Source: Parabacteroides massiliensis
GTDB taxonomy: Bacteria; Bacteroidota; Bacteroidia; Bacteroidales; Tannerellaceae
Length of the DNA: 64,000 nt
Direction: 5' to 3'
NCBI RefSeq assembly: GCF_900155425.1
Contig: NZ_LT700189.1
Span: forward strand, 1,481,787 to 1,545,786
Positions 8,718 through 16,851 of this stretch are shown here, piece after piece (the first letter of the stretch is position 1; the number at the start of each line of letters is the position of its first letter). The translations under genes and the position numbers were made by a program. Below the pieces are notes generated by a model. The model had not been told where the DNA came from, did not search any database, and saw nothing but the letters and a program-made list of their open reading frames with translations.

Positions 8718-9458
8718 ATGGCGAAGTACGGTTCAGAACAGATTCTACCTTACAACAACGAGGAGCGTAAAGCAACACAGGTCAGGCGCATGTTTGACTC
8801 CATCGCCGGTACATACGATCAGCTGAACCATACGCTTTCACTGGGTATCGACAAAATATGGCGTAGGAAAGGGATTGCCTTCCTGCGCCCTTTTTCTCCT
8901 GTCTCGATTCTCGATATCGCCACCGGCACAGGAGATCTCGCAATCTCCATGTACCGTCGTCTGAAGGCCGACCGCATCATCGGAGCCGACATCTCGGAGG
9001 GCATGATGGATATCGGACGCCGGAAAGTCGCCGATGCGGGATTGTCGGACCACATCTCGTTCGAATACCAGGACTGCACGGCACTGACCTATCCGGACAA
9101 CTCGTTCGACGCCGTCACCGCTGCATTCGGAGTACGGAATTTCGAAAACATAGAGCAAGGAATCAGCGAAATGTACCGGGTGCTGAAACCGGGAGGCCAT
9201 CTGATGATCCTGGAACTTTCCTCACCGGAACATTTCCCGATGAAGCAGCTCTATGCCATCTATTCGAAAGCCGTGATCCCTACCGTCGGACACTTGTTTT
9301 CAAAAGAGCATACAGCCTACAGTTACCTGCCGGCCTCTATCAAAGTCGTTCCGCAAGGGAAGGTCATGACCGACCTGCTCAGCCGGGTCGGTTTCAGCGA
9401 AGCCCGTTCGCGCACTTTCACTTTCGGTATTTGTTCGCTATACACGGGCAGTAAATAA
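8718..9458 (+). CDS. menG: Demethylmenaquinone methyltransferase (MenG/UbiE)
   Basis: SAM-dependent C-methyltransferase of 246 residues that completes menaquinone synthesis; Bacteroidales use menaquinone, not ubiquinone. Motif I is [17 protein letters not shown] near residue 61. The family signature [28 protein letters not shown] is present, as are the [24 protein letters not shown] opening and the [23 protein letters not shown] ending. It starts 12 bp after purC and is followed 26 bp later by aroE. The same enzyme is named UbiE in ubiquinone-making organisms. Confidence 0.95.
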   Translation: MAKYGSEQILPYNNEERKATQVRRMFDSIAGTYDQLNHTLSLGIDKIWRRKGIAFLRPFSPVSILDIATGTGDLAISMYRRLKADRIIGADISEGMMDIGRRKVADAGLSDHISFEYQDCTALTYPDNSFDAVTAAFGVRNFENIEQGISEMYRVLKPGGHLMILELSSPEHFPMKQLYAIYSKAVIPTVGHLFSKEHTAYSYLPASIKVVPQGKVMTDLLSRVGFSEARSRTFTFGICSLYTGSK

Positions 9459-9484
9459 ACATTAATCATCTTAATTCACCGATC

Positions 9485-10225
9485 ATGCAAAAATATGGTT
9501 TAATAGGATATCCCCTCGGACACTCTTTTTCGAAGAACTACTTCAACCAGAAGTTCGAATCTGAGAAAATCGATGCCACTTATCTGAACTTCGAGATCCC
9601 GAACATCAAAGATCTGAAGACTGTATTGAAAGAGAACCCGGAATTGAACGGCCTGAACGTCACCATCCCCTACAAGGAGCAAGTCATCCCTTATCTGGAT
9701 GATCTGGACGAAGACGCCCGCCTGATCGGAGCTGTCAATGTCATCAAATTCACCAAAGGACTCTTCGGCAAAAAGCTGAAAGGCTACAACTCCGACATCA
9801 TAGGCTTCAAACGCTCAATCGAGCCACTCCTAAACGAGACACATCGCAAAGCCTTGATCCTGGGAACGGGAGGTGCTTCGAAAGCCGTCTTCCAAGGATT
9901 GAAACAATTGGGTGTCGGTGCCACGCTGGTTTCTCGCAAACCGAAAGATTTCTGTATCACCTACGAAGAGATCACTCCGAAAACGATGGAACAGTACACC
10001 GTCATCGTCAACACGACTCCGTTAGGCATGTTCCCGAACATCAACGCCTGCCCCGACATTCCCTACGACCTGCTCACCCCCAACCATCTGTTGTACGACC
10101 TCTTGTACAACCCGGATGAAACCCTCTTCATGAAGAAAGGGAAAGAAAAAGGAGCCGTCGTCAAAAACGGTCTCGAGATGCTCCTGCTTCAAGCATTCGC
10201 CGCTTGGGAAATCTGGCAGAAATAA
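9485..10225 (+). CDS. aroE: Shikimate dehydrogenase
   Basis: NADP-dependent reduction of 3-dehydroshikimate to shikimate in chorismate synthesis. It is 246 residues long, slightly shorter than the usual 270. The N-terminal substrate domain has YPLGHSFSKNYFNQKF and the signature GLNVTIPYKEQVIPYLD with the catalytic Lys. The nucleotide domain has LILGTGGASKAVFQGLKQLG, and the NTTPLGMFPN segment is present. It is the last gene of the phoH-purC-menG-aroE run and ends at a bidirectional-looking terminator. Confidence 0.96.
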   Translation: MQKYGLIGYPLGHSFSKNYFNQKFESEKIDATYLNFEIPNIKDLKTVLKENPELNGLNVTIPYKEQVIPYLDDLDEDARLIGAVNVIKFTKGLFGKKLKGYNSDIIGFKRSIEPLLNETHRKALILGTGGASKAVFQGLKQLGVGATLVSRKPKDFCITYEEITPKTMEQYTVIVNTTPLGMFPNINACPDIPYDLLTPNHLLYDLLYNPDETLFMKKGKEKGAVVKNGLEMLLLQAFAAWEIWQK

Positions 10226-10242
10226 AGCATTGCTTTACGACT

Positions 10243-10283
10243 CCTAACCCATAGCTTTAGAAGGCGTAACCCTATGGGTTAGG
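10243..10283. terminator. Hairpin between convergent aroE and the phosphopantetheinyl transferase
   Basis: Perfect 12-bp stem: CCTAACCCATAG at 10243-10254 pairs with CTATGGGTTAGG at 10272-10283, with a 17-base loop. It lies between converging genes and can serve both strands. No strong T-run follows. Confidence 0.65.
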
Positions 10284-10311
10284 ATATATATACCGATACT
10301 GAAAAAACGAT

Positions 10312-10929
10312 TCAACTCCGGGTTAATACGAAATCGGGGGTGACAAGGTAGTCCAACCGGTAAACCGCCCCTTCTTCCGTACGGGTTTCATAGACGGTGA
10401 AACTTCCTTCTTCCGCATAGGGAAACGGACAGACATGCAGATGGTGAAGGAAGTCGACCTCTTCCCGGCCGATCATCTTGAAAAGCGTCTCTTTCGCACA
10501 CCAATGAAGTAACAAGTGCTCCGTCTCGTGCTCTTTGTCGATACCCGCCTCTTCTTCCGGATTCATAAAGCGACTGCGTATCTTCGACACCCTTTCGGAA
10601 CGGTATTCGATGTCGATGCCGACGGCAGGACGGTCCTGCAACAGAACAGCTGCATAACCTTTCGTATGGGAGATGCTGATATGCAAAAACGAGTCCGGCA
10701 GGTAAGGCGCACCGCTCGGACGGTAGGCGATGCGGACAGGAGCATCCGTAAGTTCCTGCAAAAGCACACGGCAGGCAAGCCATTCCCGACGGCGTTGCTC
10801 TATACGGATCAGTTCTAACTGCGGCAGATATTCTTCCCTGTTCCGCAAAAGGGAAAGAAGGACCTCGGAAGATTCCTCTATCTTCCAGACTCCCCACAAC
10901 GGGCCGGTATGTTTCATCAGGAGAGACAT
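10312..10929 (-). CDS. 4'-phosphopantetheinyl transferase (Sfp-type)
   Basis: Transfers phosphopantetheine from CoA to carrier proteins. The Sfp-type signatures are VGIDIEYRSERVSKI with the metal-binding Asp and Glu, and LLLHWCAKETLFKM (the WxxKEA-like motif). ISISHTKGYAAVLL precedes them, the usual SHS-type segment. I take ATG at 10929, giving 205 residues, over a GTG 12 bases upstream. This start overlaps the gldD stop as TAATG, the same arrangement used at the gldE-gldD junction. It is the last gene of the mutY-ssb-gldE-gldD chain. The carrier-protein target is not evident from the context; fatty-acid ACP or a secondary pathway are both possible. Confidence 0.9.
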   Translation of the reverse strand: MSLLMKHTGPLWGVWKIEESSEVLLSLLRNREEYLPQLELIRIEQRRREWLACRVLLQELTDAPVRIAYRPSGAPYLPDSFLHISISHTKGYAAVLLQDRPAVGIDIEYRSERVSKIRSRFMNPEEEAGIDKEHETEHLLLHWCAKETLFKMIGREEVDFLHHLHVCPFPYAEEGSFTVYETRTEEGAVYRLDYLVTPDFVLTRS

Positions 10930-11504
10930 TATTTCTTCCACTTAAAAGATTGGATCAGTTCTACGATATCCTGTTTCAGGTATCGGGTGACGGGAGCCAG
11001 CGAATCGGCATTCGGGATACAGTCGTAATACAAAGCTCCCCGGAAAAAGCGGGAGACACTGTCGGTCAACATAAACTGCAGTGGCGAAGCGGATTCACCA
11101 TCCAACATGAAAAGCGAGCCATACACCGAAGCCTCCGGGTTGCTATAGGTCTGCACTTTGATCTGGTCCGGATATTTCGCTTGCCGAACGACCAACGCAC
11201 GGCATTCTTCTTCCGCCCTGCCCAACGTAGCCGAAGTGACAGGAAGATAGCTGCAATAGAGCTTCACGTTCAACTGCGGATAAGAAAGGTTGATCCATCC
11301 CGCCGGACTCCCTGCCGGAGGCAGTTCCACCTCCGCCCATCTGGAAAGCCGGAATGTATAAGGCAAATCCTTCACCGCAAGAGCCTGATAGGAAGGGGCA
11401 GGCGGTTCGATACGGAAATAGCCACGTGGCTTCGGTGTATATTCCGTACAGGAAACACACAAGGCCAACAGCCCCCCACATACTATGACGGCCGACGTAC
11501 GCAT
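10929..11504 (-). CDS. gldD: Gliding-motility-type lipoprotein GldD
   Basis: Lipoprotein of 191 residues with lipobox LCVSC at residues 15-19, followed by the family signature YTPKPRGYFRIEPP. In Flavobacterium GldD is needed for gliding and for a functional type IX secretion machine. In non-gliding Bacteroidales the gene is kept next to gldE and its role is unclear. The body has AEVELPP and INLSYPQLNVKLYCSYLP, matching the family. It starts one base into the gldE stop codon (TAATG at 11504-11506) and ends the same way into the downstream transferase, so translation is likely coupled through all three. Confidence 0.92.
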   Translation of the reverse strand: MRTSAVIVCGGLLALCVSCTEYTPKPRGYFRIEPPAPSYQALAVKDLPYTFRLSRWAEVELPPAGSPAGWINLSYPQLNVKLYCSYLPVTSATLGRAEEECRALVVRQAKYPDQIKVQTYSNPEASVYGSLFMLDGESASPLQFMLTDSVSRFFRGALYYDCIPNADSLAPVTRYLKQDIVELIQSFKWKK

Positions 11505-12853
11505 TACTCCTCCTGTCGGTCCTGTCGGTCCTTTCGCTGATCCGATATACGGTTGAACTTGACTTTCAGGATACGGCGGTTATCGATCTCCAGGATCTGG
11601 AAGCGGTAGTCGTTATATTCGATAATCTCGCGACGACGCGGGAAGTCTCCCTTTATCTCCAACAAAAGACCGGCAAGGGTTTCGACCTCCTCTGTCAGTT
11701 TGCCGAATTCGGCAGGATCGGCCTCGATCACACGGAAGAAGTCGGTCAGTAATATCTTGGCCTCAAAAATAAGGCTGCCGTCCGCCAGGCGGATGAACAA
11801 CTTTTCATCTTCGTCATATTCATCGGAGATCTCGCCGACAATTTCCTCCAGGATATCCTCCATCGTCACGATACCGGAAGTGCCGCCAAACTCGTCCACC
11901 ACGATCGCCATGTGTATCTTACTGGTACGGAACTCTTCCAACAGATCGTCTATCTTCTTTGTCTCAGGCACAAAGTAGGCCGGACGGATCAAGCTCTGCC
12001 AACGGAACGTATCAGGCTTCTCCACATACGGCAAAAGGTCTTTGATATACAGGATTCCCTTGATATTATCTTCCGAATCGGCATAGACCGGAATGCGGGA
12101 ATAACCGGATTGGATGATGAAATCGATCACGGTGCGGAAACTTGTCTTGATATCGATATCCTCCATATCCAGACGGGGCGTCATGATCTCGTCAGCGGTT
12201 TTGTTGTAGAACTTGATGATCTCCGAAAGCATCTCCTTCTCTTCCGGCATTTCGGTAGAAGTAAGTTCCAATGCTTTGGACAGTTCATCGACCGAAAGAT
12301 CATACTTCTTCTTGACCAATGCCTTATTGATAACACTGGTCGACGTGACCAATATCTTCGAAAGCGGCCGGCAGATACGCTCCACGACATTCAGCACGGG
12401 AGCCGAACTGCGCACGACCCGCAGCGAGTTTTTCTGTGCGTAAATCTTCGGCATGATCTCGCCGAACAACAAAAGGAGGAAAGTCAGGACAACCGTTTCC
12501 AGAATAAAGCCCACCATCGGGGCCGAAGAGAAATCGACGATCGCGTTGATACCGTAAGTACAAAGCATAACGACAGCCACATTCACAAAATTATTGGCTA
12601 TCAGAATAGTGGCGAGCAGGTACTCGGAACGGTCCAACAGGCGCAGGATCAATGGATCGGAAGGCGAATTCTCCTCCCGGATGTCGTTAATATCACCCGG
12701 GGTTAACGAGAAAAACGCCACTTCGGAAGCCGACACGAAGCCGGAAACCAACAGCAGAAGGATTGCAAGGCTTAACGCTATTACAGGGCCTGCTGTGAGC
12801 GCCTGTATGGTAACCTGATCGAATAAGCCCGATAAATAATAGTCTGAGTCCAA
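11504..12853 (-). CDS. gldE: GldE: CNNM/CorC-type membrane protein with CBS domains
   Basis: Protein of 449 residues. An N-terminal DUF21/CNNM domain with about four membrane segments (about residues 15-165) is followed by a CBS pair. The CBS pair includes EIMTPRLDMEDIDIKTSFRTVIDFI, then IYIKDLLPY and HMAIVVDEFGGTSGIVTMEDILEEIVGEI. A C-terminal CorC/HlyC domain closes it (about 355-435). The family includes Mg2+/Co2+ transport proteins; the Bacteroidetes GldE branch is paired with GldD, as here. The gene follows ssb by 25 bp and overlaps gldD by one base. Confidence 0.93.
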   Translation of the reverse strand: MDSDYYLSGLFDQVTIQALTAGPVIALSLAILLLLVSGFVSASEVAFFSLTPGDINDIREENSPSDPLILRLLDRSEYLLATILIANNFVNVAVVMLCTYGINAIVDFSSAPMVGFILETVVLTFLLLLFGEIMPKIYAQKNSLRVVRSSAPVLNVVERICRPLSKILVTSTSVINKALVKKKYDLSVDELSKALELTSTEMPEEKEMLSEIIKFYNKTADEIMTPRLDMEDIDIKTSFRTVIDFIIQSGYSRIPVYADSEDNIKGILYIKDLLPYVEKPDTFRWQSLIRPAYFVPETKKIDDLLEEFRTSKIHMAIVVDEFGGTSGIVTMEDILEEIVGEISDEYDEDEKLFIRLADGSLIFEAKILLTDFFRVIEADPAEFGKLTEEVETLAGLLLEIKGDFPRRREIIEYNDYRFQILEIDNRRILKVKFNRISDQRKDRQDRQEE

Positions 12854-12878
12854 GGGGAACAGTATTAGTTAAACAATA

Positions 12879-13379
12879 TCAGAACGGAAGATCGTCCGCA
12901 CTGTTGGAATCAAGAGAAGTGTCCGGCTGTCCGGATACGGGTTGCTGGAAACCTGCCGGCTGCTGATATCCGCCTGCCGGTTGTGCAGTGGTCTGCGACT
13001 GTCCTCCGGCGATACCTGTTCCGGCTGTATTATCACGATTGCCCGAGCCTGTACTGTAAAACTCGACACGGTCTGCATGAATTTCCGTCACATATCGTTT
13101 CACGCCGGCCTGATCATCGTAACTGCGTGTACGGATCTTACCTTCCACATAGAGTCCGGAACCTTTCTTCACCCATTTTTCCACAAAGGAGACCAAATCA
13201 CGGCGAACAACCACATTGTGCCATTCCGTACGTTCCGGAACAACCGTACCATTGGCCAACGTATAACCTCTCTCCGATGTAGCAAGCGGAAAGTTGGCAA
13301 CAGCAGCGCCACTATCGAAGTAACGTACTTCCGGATCACGTCCGACGTTACCGATCAATATTACTTTATTCAATGACAT
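12879..13379 (-). CDS. ssb: Single-stranded DNA-binding protein
   Basis: Protein of 166 residues with an OB-fold from residues 1-110 (MSLNKVILIGNVGRDPEVRY, WVKKGSGLYVEGKIRTRSY). A Gly/Gln/Pro-rich linker and the acidic tail SADDLPF that recruits partner proteins follow. It binds single-stranded DNA during replication and repair. It sits between mutY and gldE on one strand; mutY-ssb-gldE is a recurrent Bacteroidetes arrangement. Confidence 0.97.
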   Translation of the reverse strand: MSLNKVILIGNVGRDPEVRYFDSGAAVANFPLATSERGYTLANGTVVPERTEWHNVVVRRDLVSFVEKWVKKGSGLYVEGKIRTRSYDDQAGVKRYVTEIHADRVEFYSTGSGNRDNTAGTGIAGGQSQTTAQPAGGYQQPAGFQQPVSGQPDTSLDSNSADDLPF

Positions 13380-13422
13380 AGCTCTATTCTTTTTATTTGT
13401 CTACAAAGAAACATAAATTCAA

Positions 13423-14508
13423 TCATTCTGACAAGTTTCCTTTTAATTTCTCCAAATAAATATGTATCAAGCGGGGAACCGCATATTTCTCCACATCTCT
13501 CGTCGCCACAGAAAGGAAAGCTTTCAGAGCATCGTTTTCCCGTTCTATCTCTATCCGATAGAAAGTGGCATACAGGGTCTGATGGGACAAGACATGTTTC
13601 ACCTCTTGCAAATCAACCGAAACATTCAGTCGGCCTGCCCCTTCCAACAATCGGTGAAAGGCATCCGTCGCCTGCAACTCAGTAAAATCCATAGCCCTGT
13701 CCGTTTCGATAAGCGGAAACTCATAAAGTCCTTCCCAAATATCTTTTCCTTTCCGGCGTGACAACCAGGTTTTCCCCTTACATATAATGTATAAATAATG
13801 AAAATAGCGGTCACGCGTCTTGGCCTTATTCCGTTTCACCGGATAAGCTCGCACATTGCCCGTCCCATAGGCCGTACAGCGCCCCTTCAGCGGACAAGTT
13901 TCGCAATCCGGATTTTGCGGCACGCATTGCAAGGCACCCAATTCCATTATCGCCTGGTTGTGTTGTCCGGCGTACCGAGGATCCATTACCAGGCCGGCCA
14001 ACTCCGTAAAGGCCTTTTTCCCTTTGGGCGTATCAATCGGAGTGTCTACCGCAAACAGACGCGAAAGTACCCGGAAGACATTCCCGTCCACAACCGGATA
14101 CGGCCGGTTCCACACAAAGGAAACGATGGCTGCCGCCGTATACTCTCCTATCCCTTTCAAAGAGATCACATCTTCATAGCGATCTGGAAAGACTCCGCTG
14201 AAACGCTCCATGATATCTTTCGCCGCGGCATGCAGATTACGGGCACGACTGTAATAGCCGAGGCCCTGCCAGTATTTCAACACCTCGTCTTCCTCTGCCG
14301 AAGCCAGCGAGGCCACATCCGGAAATCGTTCGGTAAAACGAAGGAAATAGTCCATCCCTTGCGCTACCCGCGTTTGTTGAAGGATTATCTCGGATATCCA
14401 GATGATATAAGGATCGGAAGACTCCCGCCAAGGCAACTCTCTTCTATGCATTCGATACCAGTCGCGCAACAAACGACTGGTTCCCAAATCGTTTTCTATC
14501 TGTGACAT
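13423..14508 (-). CDS. mutY: A/G-specific adenine glycosylase MutY
   Basis: Removes adenine mispaired with 8-oxoguanine. I use ATG at 14508 (MSQIENDLG), which gives 361 residues; an upstream extension to 14541 adds basic residues that are not part of the family. Motifs: LQQTRVAQGMDYF with the catalytic Glu region; the helix-hairpin-helix LKGIGEYTAAAI; VVDGNVFRVLSR with the catalytic Asp; and the iron-sulfur cluster CVPQNPDCETCPLKGRC (C-x6-C-x2-C-x5-C). The C-terminal MutT-like domain recognises 8-oxoG. It is divergent from the HU gene and heads the ssb-gldE-gldD chain. Confidence 0.96.
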   Translation of the reverse strand: MSQIENDLGTSRLLRDWYRMHRRELPWRESSDPYIIWISEIILQQTRVAQGMDYFLRFTERFPDVASLASAEEDEVLKYWQGLGYYSRARNLHAAAKDIMERFSGVFPDRYEDVISLKGIGEYTAAAIVSFVWNRPYPVVDGNVFRVLSRLFAVDTPIDTPKGKKAFTELAGLVMDPRYAGQHNQAIMELGALQCVPQNPDCETCPLKGRCTAYGTGNVRAYPVKRNKAKTRDRYFHYLYIICKGKTWLSRRKGKDIWEGLYEFPLIETDRAMDFTELQATDAFHRLLEGAGRLNVSVDLQEVKHVLSHQTLYATFYRIEIERENDALKAFLSVATRDVEKYAVPRLIHIYLEKLKGNLSE

Positions 14509-14642
14509 ACAGTTCTTTTTTAGTCTTCTATAGACTTGCAACTAATTGATTACTGCAAACATACGCAGTTATGACGAATTACAAGGAAACTTTTTTCTTA
14601 AAATTTGACTGACAATTCTTTTTTCACTTAAATAAAAAGCTA

Positions 14643-14650
14643 TATATTTG
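14643..14650 (+). promoter_or_regulatory. -7 element before the HU gene
   Basis: TATATTTG matches TAnnTTTG, 51 bp before the HU start, in an AT-rich divergent region shared with mutY. Confidence 0.5.
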
Positions 14651-14701
14651 CATTCCAAAAAATTAATAGGTCCAAATCAATTATTTAATTAATTTATAGA
14701 C

Positions 14702-14974
14702 ATGACTAAAGCAGATATTGTTAGCGAAATTTCAAAAAGCACTGGCATTGACAAGCAGACAGTGTTGAGCAGTGTAGAGTCTTTTATGGATATCGTTAAA
14801 AGTTCATTGTCTCAGGGCGAAAATGTATACCTGAGAGGTTTTGGAAGTTTCGTTATTAAAAAGAGAGCCCAGAAGACTGCTCGTAATATTTCAAAGAATA
14901 CTACGATCATCATCCCGGAACATAACATTCCGTCATTCAAGCCGGCTAAAACTTTCTTGAACGAAGTAAAGTAA
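14702..14974 (+). CDS. hup: HU-family DNA-binding protein
   Basis: Small dimeric DNA-bending protein of 90 residues. The N-terminal helices (TKADIVSEISKSTGIDKQTV, VESFMDIVKSSL) are followed by the conserved GENVYLRGFGSFVIKKRAQKTARN. The beta-arm carries Lys and Ile/Pro (IIIPEHNIPSFKPAKTF). It shapes the nucleoid and assists replication and recombination. It lies directly upstream of the 29-residue basic protein and rng on the same strand, a common Bacteroidetes neighbourhood. Confidence 0.95.
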   Translation: MTKADIVSEISKSTGIDKQTVLSSVESFMDIVKSSLSQGENVYLRGFGSFVIKKRAQKTARNISKNTTIIIPEHNIPSFKPAKTFLNEVK

Positions 14975-15010
14975 TTTAGTTATTATAGTTTAATTTAAAA
15001 TTTTAAAACA

Positions 15011-15100
15011 ATGCCTAGCGGAAAGAAAAGAAAAAGACATAAGATGTCTACGCACAAGCGCAAAAAGAGACTAAAGAAGAATAGACATAAGAAAAAATAA
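15011..15100 (+). CDS. 29-residue lysine/arginine-rich protein (AURKAIP1/COX24-like)
   Basis: A very short reading frame from ATG at 15011 to TAA at 15098-15100 encodes MPSGKKRKRHKMSTHKRKK and a further ten mostly basic residues ending in HKKK. About two thirds of the residues are Lys, Arg or His. The KRKRHKMSTHKRKKR pattern is that of the AURKAIP1/COX24 family, which includes the mitochondrial small-subunit ribosomal protein mS38, and it recurs next to HU in Bacteroidetes. Its composition suggests binding to rRNA; a ribosomal role is an inference from the family. It lies 36 bp after HU and about 100 bp before rng. Confidence 0.75.
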   Translation: MPSGKKRKRHKMSTHKRKKRLKKNRHKKK

Positions 15101-15119
15101 GTCTATTTAAGCAACTCTG

Positions 15120-15178
15120 AAGAACAAACTTAATAAGAGACCTTTTAAGTTTGTTCTTTGCGTATTTAATAAGGTCTC
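15120..15178 (+). ncRNA. Possible H-type pseudoknot in the rng leader
   Basis: A perfect 14-bp stem joins 15120-15133 (AAGAACAAACTTAA) to 15145-15158 (TTAAGTTTGTTCTT) across an 11-base loop. Eight bases of that loop, GAGACCTT at 15137-15144, are exactly complementary to AAGGTCTC at 15171-15178, downstream of the stem. Both helices together form an H-type pseudoknot ending 25 bases before the rng start codon. The hairpin is not followed by a T-run, so a simple terminator is less likely. Function is inferred: possible control of rng by its own product. Confidence 0.55.
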
Positions 15179-15202
15179 ACATTTTAAACACCTCTTTTTA
15201 TA

Positions 15203-16783
15203 GTGATTAGTGAATTAGTAGTTGATGTACAACCCAAAGAGGTATCCATAGCCGTTCTGGAGGATAAGAACCTTGTCGAGCTCCAAAAAGAAGCTCGCAA
15301 CGTTTCTTTTGCCGTCGGCGACATATATCTGGGTAAGGTTAAGAAACTGATGCCGGGGTTGAACGCTGCTTTCATTGATGTAGGTTATAAAAAGGATGCA
15401 TTTCTTCACTATCTGGACTTAGGTCCTAATTTTAACACTCAGCAGAAATTCCTCAAGCAAGCATTAGGAGAACAGAAAGGAGAAAAAAAAATCCCCACCA
15501 TCTCTAAAATGCAGTTGCTTCCCGAAATCGAAAAAGACGGGAGTATCAGCAACGTGCTCAAAGTCGGACAGGAAGTGCTGGTGCAGATCGCCAAAGAGCC
15601 GATTTCAACAAAAGGTCCCAGACTGACTTCCGAGCTTTCCTTTGCCGGAAGATACATCGTGCTGATACCGTTTGCCGATAAAGTATCGGTTTCCACAAAA
15701 ATTAAATCGAGCGAAGAGCGTGCCCGTCTACGCCAACTCATTCAAAGTATCAAGCCGAAGAACTTCAGTGTAATCGTACGCACCTCTTCGGAAGGAAAGC
15801 GCGTTGCCGAACTCGATCATGAATTGAAGACATTACTGAAACGTTGGGAAGAGAACATTCCTAAGATCACCAAAGTAAAAGCCCCTGCGCTCATCTACGA
15901 AGAGACGGCAAGGGCAGTGGCTTTGTTGCGCGACATTTTCAACCCCTCTTTTCAGAACATTTATGTGAACGATGCAGACATCTATCACAACATCCGTGAT
16001 TATGTCAGCTTGATTGCCCCCGGACGGGAAGAGATCGTACAGCGGTACACCGGTGAACTTCCCATCTTCGACAACTTTGCAATCACAAAACAGATCAAGT
16101 CTTTATTCGGACGCACCGTCACATACAAAAGTGGAGCCTATTTGATTATCGAACACACGGAAGCCATGCACGTGATCGACGTGAACAGCGGAAACCGATC
16201 CAAAGGCAGTGATGCCCAAGAAAAAACGGCGATCGATGTGAACATGGCAGCAGCAGACGAAATTGCCCGTCAATTACGCTTGCGCGATATGGGTGGTATT
16301 ATTGTTGTCGACTTTATCGATATGGCTGAAGCTGCCAACCGGCAGAAACTGTTCGAACACATGACGAAAGCGATGGCCGGCGATCGGGCAAAACATAATA
16401 TTTTGCCACTGAGCAAGTTCGGGCTGATGCAGATCACCCGCCAACGTGTCCGTCCGGCAATGGATGTCGATACATCCGAAGCCTGTCCGACCTGCTTCGG
16501 AACAGGCACCATCAAACCCTCTATCCTGTTTACCGACAGCCTGGAAGGTAAGATCGACTGCCTGGTCAACAAGCACAATGTGAAGAAATTCGCCCTGCAC
16601 GTACATCCTTATGTTGCAGCATTTATCAAGAGCGGCAAATTCCCGCTCAGTTGGAAATGGAAACTGAAATACTCGATCGGTATTAAAGTGATTCCGAATC
16701 AAAGTCTGGGTTTTCTGGAGTATAAATTCATAGACTCCGACAAGAACGAACTGGACATGATGGAAGAAAAAGAAATCAAGTAA
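15203..16783 (+). CDS. rng: Ribonuclease G (RNase E/G family)
   Basis: Endoribonuclease of 526 residues for rRNA maturation and mRNA turnover. The start is GTG at 15203 (ISELVVDVQPKEVSIAVLED); no in-frame ATG precedes the conserved N-terminus. The S1 RNA-binding domain spans about residues 35-130 (GDIYLGKVKKLMPGLNAAFIDVGYKKDAFLH). The DNase-I-like catalytic part holds HVIDVNSGN and the metal-binding IIVVDFIDM. The Zn-link CPTCFGTG (CxxC) near residue 425 joins the dimer halves. No RNase E-type C-terminal scaffold is present, so RNase G is the better name. It ends 2 bp before an intrinsic terminator, and its leader holds a possible pseudoknot. Confidence 0.95.
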   Translation: MISELVVDVQPKEVSIAVLEDKNLVELQKEARNVSFAVGDIYLGKVKKLMPGLNAAFIDVGYKKDAFLHYLDLGPNFNTQQKFLKQALGEQKGEKKIPTISKMQLLPEIEKDGSISNVLKVGQEVLVQIAKEPISTKGPRLTSELSFAGRYIVLIPFADKVSVSTKIKSSEERARLRQLIQSIKPKNFSVIVRTSSEGKRVAELDHELKTLLKRWEENIPKITKVKAPALIYEETARAVALLRDIFNPSFQNIYVNDADIYHNIRDYVSLIAPGREEIVQRYTGELPIFDNFAITKQIKSLFGRTVTYKSGAYLIIEHTEAMHVIDVNSGNRSKGSDAQEKTAIDVNMAAADEIARQLRLRDMGGIIVVDFIDMAEAANRQKLFEHMTKAMAGDRAKHNILPLSKFGLMQITRQRVRPAMDVDTSEACPTCFGTGTIKPSILFTDSLEGKIDCLVNKHNVKKFALHVHPYVAAFIKSGKFPLSWKWKLKYSIGIKVIPNQSLGFLEYKFIDSDKNELDMMEEKEIK

Positions 16784-16784
16784 A

Positions 16785-16825
16785 CAAAAAAGTCCCCGAA
16801 CCTTTAGAGGTCCGGGGACTTTTTT
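16785..16825 (+). terminator. Rho-independent terminator after rng
   Basis: A-run, stem AGTCCCCG (16791-16798) / CGGGGACT (16813-16820) extended inside by ACCT/AGGT after one mismatch, loop TTTA-type, then a T-run at 16820-16825. The symmetric A and T runs allow it to act on both strands, so it can also serve the convergent lipoprotein gene. Confidence 0.9.
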
Positions 16826-16851
16826 ATAAATAGAAAAGCTTATCAAGAAGC

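Noticed and set aside
15120-15158. The hairpin before rng as an ordinary terminator
   Set aside because: No T-run follows and rng would then lack a promoter of its own that I can see, so a regulatory leader structure fits better; termination is not fully excluded.
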